This document shows, piece by piece, positions 34,843 through 43,127 of a stretch of 64,000 bases of DNA. Below the pieces are notes generated by a model that made no database searches, had not been told where the DNA came from, and worked only from the letters and a program-made list of their open reading frames with translations. This DNA comes from Brevibacillus_H ginsengisoli. Lineage in GTDB: Bacteria > Bacillota > Bacilli > Brevibacillales > Brevibacillaceae. The stretch lies in NCBI RefSeq assembly GCF_050113715.1, contig NZ_JBNJQR010000002.1, positions 642,408 to 706,407 of the forward strand, written 5' to 3'. The number at the start of each line of letters is the position of its first letter. Position 1 is the stretch's first letter. The translations under genes and the position numbers were made by a program.

Positions 34843-34989
34843 AAGGCCCCCTTACGAAATAACTCCCCCATAACAGCGCAAACAAGGGAGTACATGATTC
34901 ATACTAACGGTATTTTTTTCAGTATACGGAAATGTTCTGCAAATTGTAAAGTTTAGGAAATCACAGATCAAAACAAACGTCATGACACC

Positions 34990-35820
34990 TTAATCATATC
35001 CTCCTCTTGATTCCGGAAGTTTTTTAAATTGTTCCTTTTTTTCCACGATACGCCTGATTAACTGAACGATACGAGTTAAGTCCTGCGCATCCTTTGTTAA
35101 TCCACAATTTTCTTCTGACCAGGTATACGTTTGAAATCGTCCGTTAAATTGTACACTTAGCTCATAGCTGTTAAAAGGAATTTGACGGCAGTAAGTATTG
35201 GAATTCAACTCTTTTTTTAAAAAAATATCTGCCTTTTTTATTTCGTTATATATTTCAATTAATTCATCGTTTTTAAATGTAAAATTGTGTATGGTGATAA
35301 CCCCATCTTTAATTAAATCTTTCGTTAGGGAATCAGAGAATGTATTGATCTCATTCTTTGCTTCAACACCAAATTTTACTTTGAAATGAAAGTCTTTTGG
35401 TACAACAACGGATGGATCATTTGCTTGTTCCATTGGTAACCAAATTTCTGATCTTTCCCCTGTACAGCCTGTTAACATGTATTCTAATCCTACCGTTGAA
35501 GATCTTTTTTCGAGCTCCTTGCACACGAAAGTTTTCCTTCCTCTATTGCTTGGGCCGAACTTATCCTTGGAATCATCTAGGATGTACTCAAGACTTTTGC
35601 CAGTATACGTCACTTCATGTGTAATAGGGTCACCTTCCGTAGTATAATCCGTTTTTTTCAATTGAACAGGCATACCGGATTCTACCTTTTGAACAAAAGA
35701 CTTATAGCTATCCACACTCTGAATGTCGCTATTCGGTTGCATAACTGTACCCTTCTCCTCAGTGTTACCACAACCCAAAAGAAAACAACACAAAATGAAA
35801 ATTAAGCAGGCTTTTCCCAT
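34990..35820 (-). CDS. Putative lipoprotein, DUF4362-like
   Basis: A 276 aa exported protein of unknown function. The signal peptide has lipobox FLLGC (Cys near 16). The N-terminal half has YTTEGDPITHEVTYTGKSLEY and SKDKFGPSNRGRKTFVC, the pattern of Bacillales DUF4362 lipoproteins. Four further cysteines are present. The longer open frame to 35940 is not supported: GGGGGGAAATGGAA precedes the ATG at 35820. Monocistronic. Confidence 0.75.
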   Translation of the reverse strand: MGKACLIFILCCFLLGCGNTEEKGTVMQPNSDIQSVDSYKSFVQKVESGMPVQLKKTDYTTEGDPITHEVTYTGKSLEYILDDSKDKFGPSNRGRKTFVCKELEKRSSTVGLEYMLTGCTGERSEIWLPMEQANDPSVVVPKDFHFKVKFGVEAKNEINTFSDSLTKDLIKDGVITIHNFTFKNDELIEIYNEIKKADIFLKKELNSNTYCRQIPFNSYELSVQFNGRFQTYTWSEENCGLTKDAQDLTRIVQLIRRIVEKKEQFKKLPESRGGYD

Positions 35821-35889
35821 TTCCATTTCCCCCCAGATCAACCTCATTATTTGGACGATGAACGATATAAAAAGTTCCAACCGAAAAAC

Positions 35890-35920
35890 ACAAAAAAGAG
35901 CACCCACTAAGAGCGCTCTT
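35890..35920 (-). terminator. Terminator of the small 68-aa gene
   Basis: AAGAGC and GCTCTT arms with a 13-base loop, then TTTTTT on the minus strand. Confidence 0.75.
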
Positions 35921-35932
35921 GGCATTCCTTCC

Positions 35933-36139
35933 TTATTCAATCGTATTTTCGTGAAATTTGCTTAGAGGATCCGTTTCTCTTATTTCATTTGGCTCCCCAA
36001 AACTTACCGGTTTGGTTACTTCAACAACCGGAAAAGTACTTTCTGAGTTCGTTAGATCTTGAATCGGACTCATTTCATCCGGATTTCCCATATCGCGCAT
36101 GGCAGTTGGGAATAGATTTTCGTTATTTTTTTCATCCAT
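35933..36139 (-). CDS. Small acidic hypothetical protein
   Basis: A 68 aa protein not recognised. It is acidic and disordered in appearance (MDEKNNENLFPTAMRDMG, SESTFPVVEVTKPVSFGEP). No hydrophobic segment. The ATG follows GAGGTGCAGTCAAA at slightly long spacing, and a terminator follows its stop; both support it as a real gene. Confidence 0.6.
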   Translation of the reverse strand: MDEKNNENLFPTAMRDMGNPDEMSPIQDLTNSESTFPVVEVTKPVSFGEPNEIRETDPLSKFHENTIE

Positions 36140-36209
36140 TTTGACTGCACCTCTGTTTAGCTGTTGTCTACATTCCTAGAAGTAGGTTGACCTTGGCAAG
36201 TCAATTTAT

Positions 36210-36584
36210 TCACACCTGCCCACGCTCTTGTAATATCGCGTATTCTCGATCGCTAAACACACGGGATCGCGTAAGGAAACGGACGCCTTCCGGGCCTTCT
36301 ACCGAAAACATGCCACCTCTGCCTGGGACCACATCAATGATGAGCTGTGTATGTTTCCAATACTCATACTGTGCTTTGCTCATATAGAATGGACACTGAC
36401 CGATTGAACCTAGCAAGACATCATGCTCACCGACCAGAAATTCCCCTTCTGGATAGCACATGGGCGAGCTTCCATCACAGCAACCACCCGATTGATGGAA
36501 CAAAAGAGGGCCATATTTTTCTTTCAGACGATCAATAAGCTGGAGTGCTTTCTGGGTGGCTAAAACCTTCTGAACCTCTGACAT
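36210..36584 (-). CDS. DUF779 protein, aldehyde-dehydrogenase partner
   Basis: A 124 aa protein of the DUF779 family. Seen: FHQSGGCCDGSSPMCYPEGEF (near 30-50), with the conserved double cysteine, then GQCPFYMSKAQYEYWKHTQL and IIDVVPGRGGMFSVEGPEGVRF. DUF779 genes sit next to acetaldehyde dehydrogenases in many bacteria, as here, only 25 bases downstream of the dehydrogenase gene, same strand. The molecular role is unknown. Confidence 0.9.
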   Translation of the reverse strand: MSEVQKVLATQKALQLIDRLKEKYGPLLFHQSGGCCDGSSPMCYPEGEFLVGEHDVLLGSIGQCPFYMSKAQYEYWKHTQLIIDVVPGRGGMFSVEGPEGVRFLTRSRVFSDREYAILQERGQV

Positions 36585-36609
36585 GAAGCCCCTCCCTCTT
36601 CTTTTTTAC

Positions 36610-38130
36610 TTAAAAGAAACCAAGCGCATCCTCGCTGTAGCTGACTAAGAGGTTTTTGGTTTGTTGGTAGTGGGAAAGCATCATTTTGTGTGTTTCACGT
36701 CCAATGCCAGATACCTTGTATCCTCCGAACGCCGCATGCGCCGGATAGGCGTGATAACAGTTCGTCCAGACACGGCCAGCCTGAATTTCCCGACCGAATC
36801 GGTAGGCGGTATTCGTATCGCGAGTCCAAACACCCGCACCCAGTCCGTAAAGGGTATCATTGGCGAGTTCAAGTGCTTCCGCTTGATCTTTGAAGGTAGT
36901 GACGGAGACAACCGGACCAAAAATCTCTTCCTGGAAGACTCGCATGTTGTTCGTTCCCTTAAAGACCGTCGGCTTGATGTAATATCCACCAGCGAGATCG
37001 CCTTCAAGCTCGTTGCGTTCTCCTCCGATCAGACACTGCGCACCTTCCTGACGACCGATATCAAAATAGGAGAGGATTTTTTCAACCTGTTCTTGTGAAG
37101 CTTGGGCGCCAATCATGGTACTCATATCAAGCGGATTGCCTTGATTGATCTGGGCGACTCTAGCAATCGCGCGTTCCATGAATTGGTCATAAATCGATTC
37201 CTGAATTAAGGCGCGAGATGGGCACGTGCAGACTTCTCCTTGATTCAAAGCGAACATGACGAAGCCTTCCACCGCTTTATTAAAGAACGCATCATCTTGC
37301 TTACATACATCTTCCAAGAAGATATTCGGAGACTTGCCGCCTAGCTCCAAGGTAACCGGAATAATATTTTGCGAGGCGTATTGCATGATGAGTCGTCCAG
37401 TGGTTGTTTCGCCGGTGAACGCAATCTTGGCAATTCGGTTACTGGAGGCAAGTGGCTTTCCTGCTTCCAAACCGAAACCGTTTACAATATTCAGAACCCC
37501 AGCTGGCAAAAGGTCAGCGATCAGCTCTGTAAGTACCAGGATGGATACGGGAGTTTGTTCCGCTGGCTTCAATACTACGCAGTTGCCAGCAGCCAATGCG
37601 GGAGCTAGCTTCCATGTGGCCATGAGGATCGGGAAGTTCCACGGAATGATTTGGCCAACTACTCCAAGTGGTTCTTGGAAGTGATACGCAACGGTGTGCT
37701 CATCAATCTGACTAAGCGTACCTTCTTGCGCGCGGATACATCCGGCAAAATAACGGAAATGATCAATTGCAAGCGCAATATCCGCCGCCATGGTTTCACG
37801 TACCGGCTTTCCGTTCTCCCATGTTTCGGTAACCGCCAGTAATTCCTTATTCTCTTCCATCCGATCTGCAATTCGATTTAATATCAAGGAACGCTCCCCA
37901 ACTGATGTGCGTCCCCAGTGATCCTTGGCAGCATGTGCTGCGTCCAAAGCGAGTTCGATATCATCAGCAGTCGACCGGGCCACTTCACAAAATACCTGCC
38001 CTGTCACTGGGGTCACGTTGTCGAAGTATTCACCTTTAACTGGCTGCGTCCACTTTCCACCAATAAAGTTGTCATAACGTTTCTTAAAGGTAATAAGTGA
38101 TCCCGCTTGTCCCGGTTGAGCATAAATCAT
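36610..38130 (-). CDS. NAD-dependent aldehyde dehydrogenase
   Basis: A 506 aa enzyme oxidising acetaldehyde or a similar short aldehyde to the acid. Key features: IIPWNFPILMATWKLAPALAA, the Rossmann FTGETTTGR, the catalytic Glu in VTLELGGKSPNI (near 265), and the catalytic Cys in NQGEVCTCPSR (near 304). The CTC pair is typical of the AldB/AcoD group. Its upstream leader contains GGGAGG at about 10 bases from the ATG. DUF779 follows it. A role in 4-aminobutanal oxidation is conceivable, but the GEVCTCPSR motif points to acetaldehyde dehydrogenases. Confidence 0.92.
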   Translation of the reverse strand: MIYAQPGQAGSLITFKKRYDNFIGGKWTQPVKGEYFDNVTPVTGQVFCEVARSTADDIELALDAAHAAKDHWGRTSVGERSLILNRIADRMEENKELLAVTETWENGKPVRETMAADIALAIDHFRYFAGCIRAQEGTLSQIDEHTVAYHFQEPLGVVGQIIPWNFPILMATWKLAPALAAGNCVVLKPAEQTPVSILVLTELIADLLPAGVLNIVNGFGLEAGKPLASSNRIAKIAFTGETTTGRLIMQYASQNIIPVTLELGGKSPNIFLEDVCKQDDAFFNKAVEGFVMFALNQGEVCTCPSRALIQESIYDQFMERAIARVAQINQGNPLDMSTMIGAQASQEQVEKILSYFDIGRQEGAQCLIGGERNELEGDLAGGYYIKPTVFKGTNNMRVFQEEIFGPVVSVTTFKDQAEALELANDTLYGLGAGVWTRDTNTAYRFGREIQAGRVWTNCYHAYPAHAAFGGYKVSGIGRETHKMMLSHYQQTKNLLVSYSEDALGFF

Positions 38131-38393
38131 ATAGATATGACCTCCCTTTGAACCTTAATGGTACAGCTAGTAGATCATATTATGAATAAATTAAAAAAAG
38201 ACCTAACAGCACGAAATGACAACCTAGAATATTCTAACTAAGTCACTTATACTCGAACTCATTAACCATAGAAAACAAAGATATGTCAAAAAGGGCATTT
38301 ACCATCTGAATATTGTAAATATCTATCATAAACGGTTAAAGAACTGGATAGACAGGTTCAGTAAGCCCCTTTAAAAATTAGATAACTGGCAAC

Positions 38394-38643
38394 AAGTGCC
38401 GCTTTCAATAAATTGACAGGCTACCATATCGCCTTGGACTACTGTTCCTCTTCAATCCACGCCCTTCTGTCCTCTTTAAAATAAACAAAACTGACCATTT
38501 ATGTATGGTCAGTTTTGTTTTATATTCACCTTATTCAAACTACTATGAAAAGGATGAGTGACAAAATGGAACAACGATTAAACCTAAAACACAAAATCGG
38601 TCAAGGTATACCTACTGGGCAGTTTATGGCTGGCGTGCAAACT
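38394..38643 (+). repeat. Repeat copy 1: upstream region and 5' end of the thioredoxin-like gene
   Basis: A 250-base block nearly identical to 42001-42249 (about 94% by eye). It starts at AAGTGCCGCTTTCAATAA and ends in the codons for FMAG. This copy is the functional parent: it leads into the full gene. Confidence 0.9.
38483..38520. promoter_or_regulatory. 16-bp perfect inverted repeat before the thioredoxin-like gene
   Basis: AAACAAAACTGACCAT-TTATGT-ATGGTCAGTTTTGTTT. It ends 45 bases before the ATG. It may be an operator (TGACCAT half-sites) or a terminator of a gene lost upstream; the following TATATTC is not a strong T tract. The copy at 42 kb has lost the symmetry. Confidence 0.6.
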
Positions 38644-39174
38644 CGAGTGATGGAGCTCAGTAATATCCCGGATACTAAAGAGTTATTAATCAAAAATTAT
38701 GAAAATTTTACATGGACACATGAAAATGACCGGCGCTTCTTCGATGCCTTAAGTAAACGCTCCGGCCTACACTGTATGATTCTGTGTACGGATTGGTGCC
38801 CAGACGTCATTTGGAATGTACCCGTTCTGTTTCGAGTAATGGAGCAAAGCGGCATTCCGACGGAAGTCTTGCTAATGGAGGAGCATTTGGACACGATGGA
38901 TCTCTTTCTAACAGACGGAGGCCGAGCGCAGCCGATTGCGGTTTTCTTAACAACATCCGGGGATGTTCTAGGCAGATGGGGCGCGCGTCCTGCCTATATC
39001 CAAGCCGTGATGGACCGGTTCAAGAGCAATCATCCGGATAAACAACATCCCGACTACGAGAAGAACATCAAACAAGTATATCGGGAGATCGGTGAACGCT
39101 ATCATGCCGGCAAAGAATATCAGAACGTCATGGTTCAAGAACTAAGAGAACTGTTTACTGCTTTTGAATTATAG
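38566..39174 (+). CDS. Thioredoxin-like protein with WCPD motif (Thioredoxin_9 type)
   Basis: A 202 aa thioredoxin-fold protein. The active-site position reads CTDWCPDVIWNVPVLF: only the first cysteine of CxxC is kept (WCPD). Conserved around it: IGQGIPTGQFMAG, LLMEEHLDTMDLFL, GRAQPIAVFL, GRWGARPAYIQAVMDRF, VMVQELRELF. The paralogue at 54062 has the same order with WCGD. The start is placed at the ATG at 38566 (MEQRLNLKHKIG); two earlier in-frame ATGs exist. Family role unknown, possibly monothiol redox. Duplicated 5' end at 42 kb. Confidence 0.85.
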   Translation: MEQRLNLKHKIGQGIPTGQFMAGVQTRVMELSNIPDTKELLIKNYENFTWTHENDRRFFDALSKRSGLHCMILCTDWCPDVIWNVPVLFRVMEQSGIPTEVLLMEEHLDTMDLFLTDGGRAQPIAVFLTTSGDVLGRWGARPAYIQAVMDRFKSNHPDKQHPDYEKNIKQVYREIGERYHAGKEYQNVMVQELRELFTAFEL

Positions 39175-39201
39175 AGTTGCTCTCAGAAAGTAGGAATGGA
39201 T

Positions 39202-40104
39202 ATGTCCCGCTCGCTTTTTCTTGTTTTATTATTGCTCAGTCTCATTTGGGCTGGTTCATATTCGTTCATCAAAGTGCTGGTTCAGGATTTTGGCCCATGG
39301 ACCATCGTATTTTTGCGATCCGCTCTTGGGTTGGTCGTCATCACGACGGTAATGATTGTGATGAAGAAGCCGTTTCAGTTCAAGAATATGCCCTGGATTT
39401 CAGTGGGCATTATGGCGTTAATTAATACATGCATACCATGGGCAATCATTGGTTTCTGCGAAATGCGATTAGATAGCAGCATGGCATCCATATTAAATGC
39501 AACAACCCCGCTCTGGTCGCTTATATTAGGAGTTACTTTTTGGGGGGCGGTTACCCATCGATTGCAATGGATTGGAATGGTCACTGCTATCATTGGCTTA
39601 GTTGTTCTGCTTAGCCGTAACCTCACTTCGATGGATTCTTTCGATAGCTTGGGATTTATTGGAATGATTGCGGCATCATTCTTCTATGGACTAGGATCTC
39701 AATTGTCAAAACGTCTCCTAAATACCCTTTCCACCTACCAAGTCACTTTCGGCACATTGTTCTTCTCCATGTTAGGCAGCGGCAGCATCGCTTTCTCGAT
39801 GGAGACCATCCCATACTCACAGCTTATCGTGCCGTTAAATATGTCTGTACTTGTTGGCTTAGGCATCTTCGGCTCCGGGTTTGCCTACATGCTCTTCTAT
39901 TGGATCGTTCAAAAAGGAGGCCCCACAATCGCAACGATGGTCACCTATCTTTTGCCAGTATTCTCATTTGTTTGGGGTTACACATTGTTAGGCGAAAAAT
40001 TACACTGGAGCATGATTGTCGGACTTGTCCTCATTCTTACTGGCGTATTCCTCGCTGGCAGAAAAAAAGGCATAAAACCAGTCGAAAAAGCTACCGCTGC
40101 TTGA
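39202..40104 (+). CDS. EamA/DMT-family transporter
   Basis: A protein of about 300 aa with ten helices in two EamA repeats: LIWAGSYSFIKVLVQDFGPW and SMASILNATTPLWSLILGV in the first, MVTYLLPVFSFVWGYTLLGE in the second. Lys/Ala-rich tail. The start was taken at the ATG at 39202 (TAGGA at 6 bases); 39196 is too close to it. It lies 27 bases after the thioredoxin-like gene, so may be cotranscribed. Cargo unknown; adjacent MocR regulator is convergent. Confidence 0.87.
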   Translation: MSRSLFLVLLLLSLIWAGSYSFIKVLVQDFGPWTIVFLRSALGLVVITTVMIVMKKPFQFKNMPWISVGIMALINTCIPWAIIGFCEMRLDSSMASILNATTPLWSLILGVTFWGAVTHRLQWIGMVTAIIGLVVLLSRNLTSMDSFDSLGFIGMIAASFFYGLGSQLSKRLLNTLSTYQVTFGTLFFSMLGSGSIAFSMETIPYSQLIVPLNMSVLVGLGIFGSGFAYMLFYWIVQKGGPTIATMVTYLLPVFSFVWGYTLLGEKLHWSMIVGLVLILTGVFLAGRKKGIKPVEKATAA

Positions 40105-40109
40105 TAATA

Positions 40110-41540
40110 TTAATCCTCGAACCATGCCTTTTGTAATAAACGAATTCCGTTCTCCATATCTGCCAAGCTTAATCCTGCAAATCCTAGGTATACTTTAGGA
40201 TATTCCGTTGAATGCCGTTCACGATGCATCCACATTTTTTGAAAATCATAAACTTTCACTCCCGCTCTAGCCGCCGAAGTCACCAATTCTTCCGGCGTTT
40301 TGAGCTTTTTTACGGCTAACTGAATGTGAAGCCCGGCGTTTTGTCCCGTGATCTCGACATGATAGCCAAGATGTGCCTGAATCAGTTCGATTAAATGTTG
40401 ATGCTGTTTTCGGTACAAGTTGCGTACTCTGCGTATATGCCGATACCAATGACCTTGCTCGATAAAAGACTGCATCGCCCACTGCTCCAAACGCGAAGGT
40501 GCAAAAACCACCTCGTGCGGCATCGTTGACAATTGTGCGAGCAGCTTAGGCGGAAGCACCATATAATTCATGCGCAAAGCGGGCGTCAGGGATTTCGAGA
40601 ACGTACCGATATAGATCACTCTTCCATGCGTATCCAACCCTTGCAGTGAAGGGACCGGTTTTCCAAGATATCGAAATTCTCCGTCATAGTCGTCTTCGAC
40701 AATGTACGCATTTCTCGCGATTGCCCACTCAAGTAGGCGTTCACGTTCGGGATATGGCATAATACTCCCTGTCGGGAATTGGTGCGATGGGGTTACGTAA
40801 ACCAACTGCGCCTCGCTCGCTTCTAAATCCGTCAATGAAATCCCTTTATCATCTAACGGGATCGGAAGTATCTTACATCCATTAAGCAAGAATTGATCCC
40901 GAACCCGATTATATCCCGGTTCCTCGATAGCAACCAGGTGAACATCCCTTAGCAATTTAGCTATGATTCCAATACTATAGGCAATTCCTGACCCGATGAC
41001 GATTTGTTCCGCCTGGCAGTTCACTCCTCTTGATGTTCGGAGATAGTCGGCCACTGCGAGACGCAACTCATATTCTCCTTGGTCATCTCCGTATTTTCCA
41101 ATCATACCCAAATGATTCTCGAGCGCTTCCTTTAGCGTTTTACTCCATATTCGTGCGGGAAATATATGCTGAGAGAGTGCTGTGGGATCGAAATCAATTA
41201 ATTCAGTATGCAGAACGGGGGGCGATTTGGGCATACTTGAGGCGATTTTACCTTGGGAATCATTGTTTTTTGCATGAAGAACCGCAGTTAATTGCTTATG
41301 TGAATTCTCTACGTACAGTCCGGAACGGGGTATGCTAACCACATATCCTTCTGCAGTTAGCATTTGATAGGCCGTTTCTATTGGTGTTTTGCTAATATTG
41401 AGCTGTAATTGCAATGAACGGACAGATGGCAGCCGCATGCCGTTAGCGATACTTCCGCTTCTAATTTGATCACGGATCTGCATATAAAGTTGTTGGTATA
41501 AAGGCCGAGCATCTTGATTCGGAAGAATAATATCGAACAT
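40110..41540 (-). CDS. MocR/PdxR-type regulator (GntR HTH plus aminotransferase domain)
   Basis: A 476 aa regulator. Residues 1-75 form a GntR winged helix (PLYQQLYMQIRDQIRSGSI, LPSVRSLQLQLNISKTPIETAYQML). The rest is a class I/II aminotransferase fold: IVIGSGIAYSIG, PGYNRVR, the PLP-lysine motif YIGTFSKSLTPALRMNYMVLP, and DDYDGEFRYL. MocR proteins sense PLP or aminated compounds. The gene converges with the EamA transporter 5 bases away; the regulated target is not clear from position. ATG follows AGAGGAG. Confidence 0.9.
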   Translation of the reverse strand: MFDIILPNQDARPLYQQLYMQIRDQIRSGSIANGMRLPSVRSLQLQLNISKTPIETAYQMLTAEGYVVSIPRSGLYVENSHKQLTAVLHAKNNDSQGKIASSMPKSPPVLHTELIDFDPTALSQHIFPARIWSKTLKEALENHLGMIGKYGDDQGEYELRLAVADYLRTSRGVNCQAEQIVIGSGIAYSIGIIAKLLRDVHLVAIEEPGYNRVRDQFLLNGCKILPIPLDDKGISLTDLEASEAQLVYVTPSHQFPTGSIMPYPERERLLEWAIARNAYIVEDDYDGEFRYLGKPVPSLQGLDTHGRVIYIGTFSKSLTPALRMNYMVLPPKLLAQLSTMPHEVVFAPSRLEQWAMQSFIEQGHWYRHIRRVRNLYRKQHQHLIELIQAHLGYHVEITGQNAGLHIQLAVKKLKTPEELVTSAARAGVKVYDFQKMWMHRERHSTEYPKVYLGFAGLSLADMENGIRLLQKAWFED

Positions 41541-41618
41541 GGCCGCCCAATCTCCTCTTTCTTTATAGTAAATTCAGATCATTCAGTTTTATCATTATCT
41601 AATCACGCGTCTGACATG

Positions 41619-41642
41619 AGAAAGGGCACATAAGGAGTGCCC
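41619..41642 (-). terminator. Terminator behind a gene fragment
   Basis: GGGCAC-loop-GTGCCC, with TTTC following on the minus strand; 15 bases past the stop of the fragment. Confidence 0.6.
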
Positions 41643-41656
41643 CATTAATTCTTTCG

Positions 41657-41815
41657 CTAGATCGACGAAGTTGTCCTCTTCTCCTTCATAATTTCGACAG
41701 TGTCATCCAAAGCAGAGTAAACTTCTTCAACTTCTGCTAAACCGAGAGGCAGTGCCCCGTCCCGATGCATGAATATGGTGCTAAGTAAATATTCGTATTT
41801 AAGAAGAAAGTTCAT
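41657..41815 (-). pseudogene. C-terminal gene fragment (unidentified)
   Basis: A 52-codon open frame on the minus strand starting MNFLLKYEYLLSTIFMHRDG, containing AEVEEVYSALDDTVEIMKEK and ending in a terminator. The frame runs upstream of the ATG (LAVTDSAAT) to an in-frame stop, and no ribosome binding site is present. This suggests a 3' remnant of a longer gene. Family not recognised. Confidence 0.5.
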
Positions 41816-41832
41816 GGTAGCTGCGCTATCTG

Positions 41833-41898
41833 TAACGGCAAGTCTAAGACCCTATTACGAAATTATTGCCTAGTTGACTCTAGAAAAACTTGCCGTTA
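41833..41898. repeat. 11-bp inverted repeat in a decayed region
   Basis: TAACGGCAAGT (41833-41843) and ACTTGCCGTTA (41888-41898) are perfect inverse copies 44 bases apart. It lies exactly at the boundary between two gene remnants. Function unknown; it may be a recombination scar. Confidence 0.45.
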
Positions 41899-42023
41899 TT
41901 TGTGATACGGTTCAGCTTAACGGGACTATAGGCGAAAAATCCGACTTGATGTACCGCGCATTGAACGGTGAACATGTTGATATCAATCCCGAATTGATTA
42001 AAGTGCCGCTTTCAATAATTTGA
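41874..42023 (+). pseudogene. C-terminal gene fragment, possibly a sugar-binding protein
   Basis: A 49-codon frame read between an in-frame stop and TGA: LTLEKLAVICDTVQLNG, then GEKSDLMYRALNGEHVD and IKVPLSII. It has the look of the last residues of a periplasmic-binding-type sugar protein or LacI-like regulator. It has no start signal. Its 3' end runs into the repeat block at 42001. Copy 1 carries the shorter matching tail VPLSIN before TGA. Confidence 0.45.
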
Positions 42024-42249
42024 ATGCTATCATATCGCCTTGGACTACTGTTCCTCTTCAATCCACGCTCTTCTGTCCTCTTTAAAATAAACAAAACTGA
42101 CCTTTTATATATGGTCAATTTTGATTTATATTCACCTTATTCAAACTATTATGAAAAGGATGAGTGACAAAATGGAACAACGATTAAACCTAAAACACAA
42201 AATAGGTCAAGGTATATCTACTGGACAGTTTATGGCTGGCATGCCAACT
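42001..42249 (+). repeat. Repeat copy 2 of the thioredoxin-like gene's 5' region
   Basis: A 249-base block matching 38394-38643. It keeps the upstream segment, the (now imperfect) palindrome, the start region and the first 25 or so codons, then ends abruptly and continues into unrelated sequence. Its boundary is sharp on both sides. Divergence is by scattered point changes and one indel, so the copy is not recent. Confidence 0.88.
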
Positions 42250-42282
42250 TTTGCAAGTACTGGATTTATACTCGGTGTGTAG
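42172..42282 (+). pseudogene. Truncated 5' copy of the thioredoxin-like gene
   Basis: An open frame of 36 codons: MEQRLNLKHKIGQGIS then TGQFMAGM, as in the full gene at 38566, after which the frame enters unrelated codons and ends at TAG. The active site and everything downstream are absent. It begins in the same context as the parent (ATGAGTGACAAA upstream). Confidence 0.85.
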
Positions 42283-42310
42283 CAACAATTAACGAGGGGA
42301 GATAACTTAC

Positions 42311-42784
42311 ATGAATCAAAGCTATAGCATTTGTTTTATGGTAGACCAAAGCCCTGAGGAAGTCTTCACCGCCATTAATAACGTCCGCGGATGGTGGTCA
42401 GAGGAAATTGAGGGCACTACCGACGAACTCGGTGAATTTAAGCACCACTACCAAGATATTCACCGCTGCACCATCCAAATCACTGAGCTTGTTCCAGGTA
42501 AAAAGGTTGTTTGGCACATTAAAGAGAACTACTTTAACTTCGTAAACGACAAGAGCGAGTGGAAGGATACCGACATTGTCTTTGAAATCGCCAAGAAGGA
42601 CGGCAAAACAGAAGTTCGATTTACGCACGTAGGCCTCGTTCCCGCGTATGAGTGCTATGCCGTCTGTACGGACTCCTGGGGCATCTACATAAGCGGCAGC
42701 CTTCGCGACTTGATCACCAAGGGTAAAGGCCAGCCCAACCAAAGCGAGCAAATTGCAAACAAACACGGTATAGAAAACGCATAG
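42311..42784 (+). CDS. SRPBCC (START/AHSA1-like) domain protein
   Basis: A 157 aa protein of the helix-grip ligand-binding fold. Seen: SICFMVDQSPEEVFTAINN and VRGWWSEEIEG at the start, VVWHIKENYFNF and FTHVGLVPAYECY later, and the closing helix region GIYISGSLRDLITKGKG. Its ligand is unknown. The ATG follows GAGGGGAGATAACTTAC. It begins right after the truncated thioredoxin copy, and a terminator follows. Intact in this otherwise decayed stretch. Confidence 0.85.
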   Translation: MNQSYSICFMVDQSPEEVFTAINNVRGWWSEEIEGTTDELGEFKHHYQDIHRCTIQITELVPGKKVVWHIKENYFNFVNDKSEWKDTDIVFEIAKKDGKTEVRFTHVGLVPAYECYAVCTDSWGIYISGSLRDLITKGKGQPNQSEQIANKHGIENA

Positions 42785-42801
42785 TTTCCCTATCAGCACA
42801 A

Positions 42802-42836
42802 AATCACCCCACATTGGGGTGATTGTTTTCTTTTAC
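42802..42836 (+). terminator. Terminator of the SRPBCC gene
   Basis: AATCACCCC-ACATT-GGGGTGATT, then TGTTTTCTTTT. Confidence 0.9.
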
Positions 42837-42935
42837 ACAATAGATACGGTTCGCGTTCCCAAAGGCACGCGCAATAGCGCTGTAGATACCACCTCCGGCT
42901 CCTTAGATCACCGCAACTTTGTTGTTCAACTTCAT
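42836..42935 (-). pseudogene. SDR-family oxidoreductase, N-terminal fragment with a stop
   Basis: On the minus strand the ATG at 42935 opens MKLNNKVAVI, a stop (TAA at 42905-42903), then GAGGGIYSAIARAFGN. This is the nucleotide-binding start of a short-chain dehydrogenase (normally VITGAGGGIG); the T of the TG motif has become a stop. The frame degrades soon after and no rest of the gene is present. Confidence 0.8.
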
Positions 42936-43017
42936 GCTTGGTTTCATCCCTAGTTTTCTCCCATCAACGTACTCTTGTGACTCCTGCGAGTTTCACGAAA
43001 TGAATACACAATATAAC

Positions 43018-43075
43018 AAATAAAGCCCCGAACACATTAGATAGAATCAATATGTTCGAGGCTTTATTGTTTTTG
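43018..43075. terminator. Terminator after the phosphoesterase gene
   Basis: AAATAAAGCC and GGCTTTATT arms with an inner CGAACA/TGTTCG stem, T-rich on both sides. It lies about 50 bases past the phosphoesterase stop. Confidence 0.75.
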
Positions 43076-43127
43076 GTTTTTCTTAAATTAGGTCTTGATA
43101 AACTATGATCCAGATTCTATTTGGTAA

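Noticed and set aside
38380..38402. Possible sigma-54 promoter near TGGCAACAAGTGCC
   Set aside because: The GG and GC spacing is not 10 bases on either strand.
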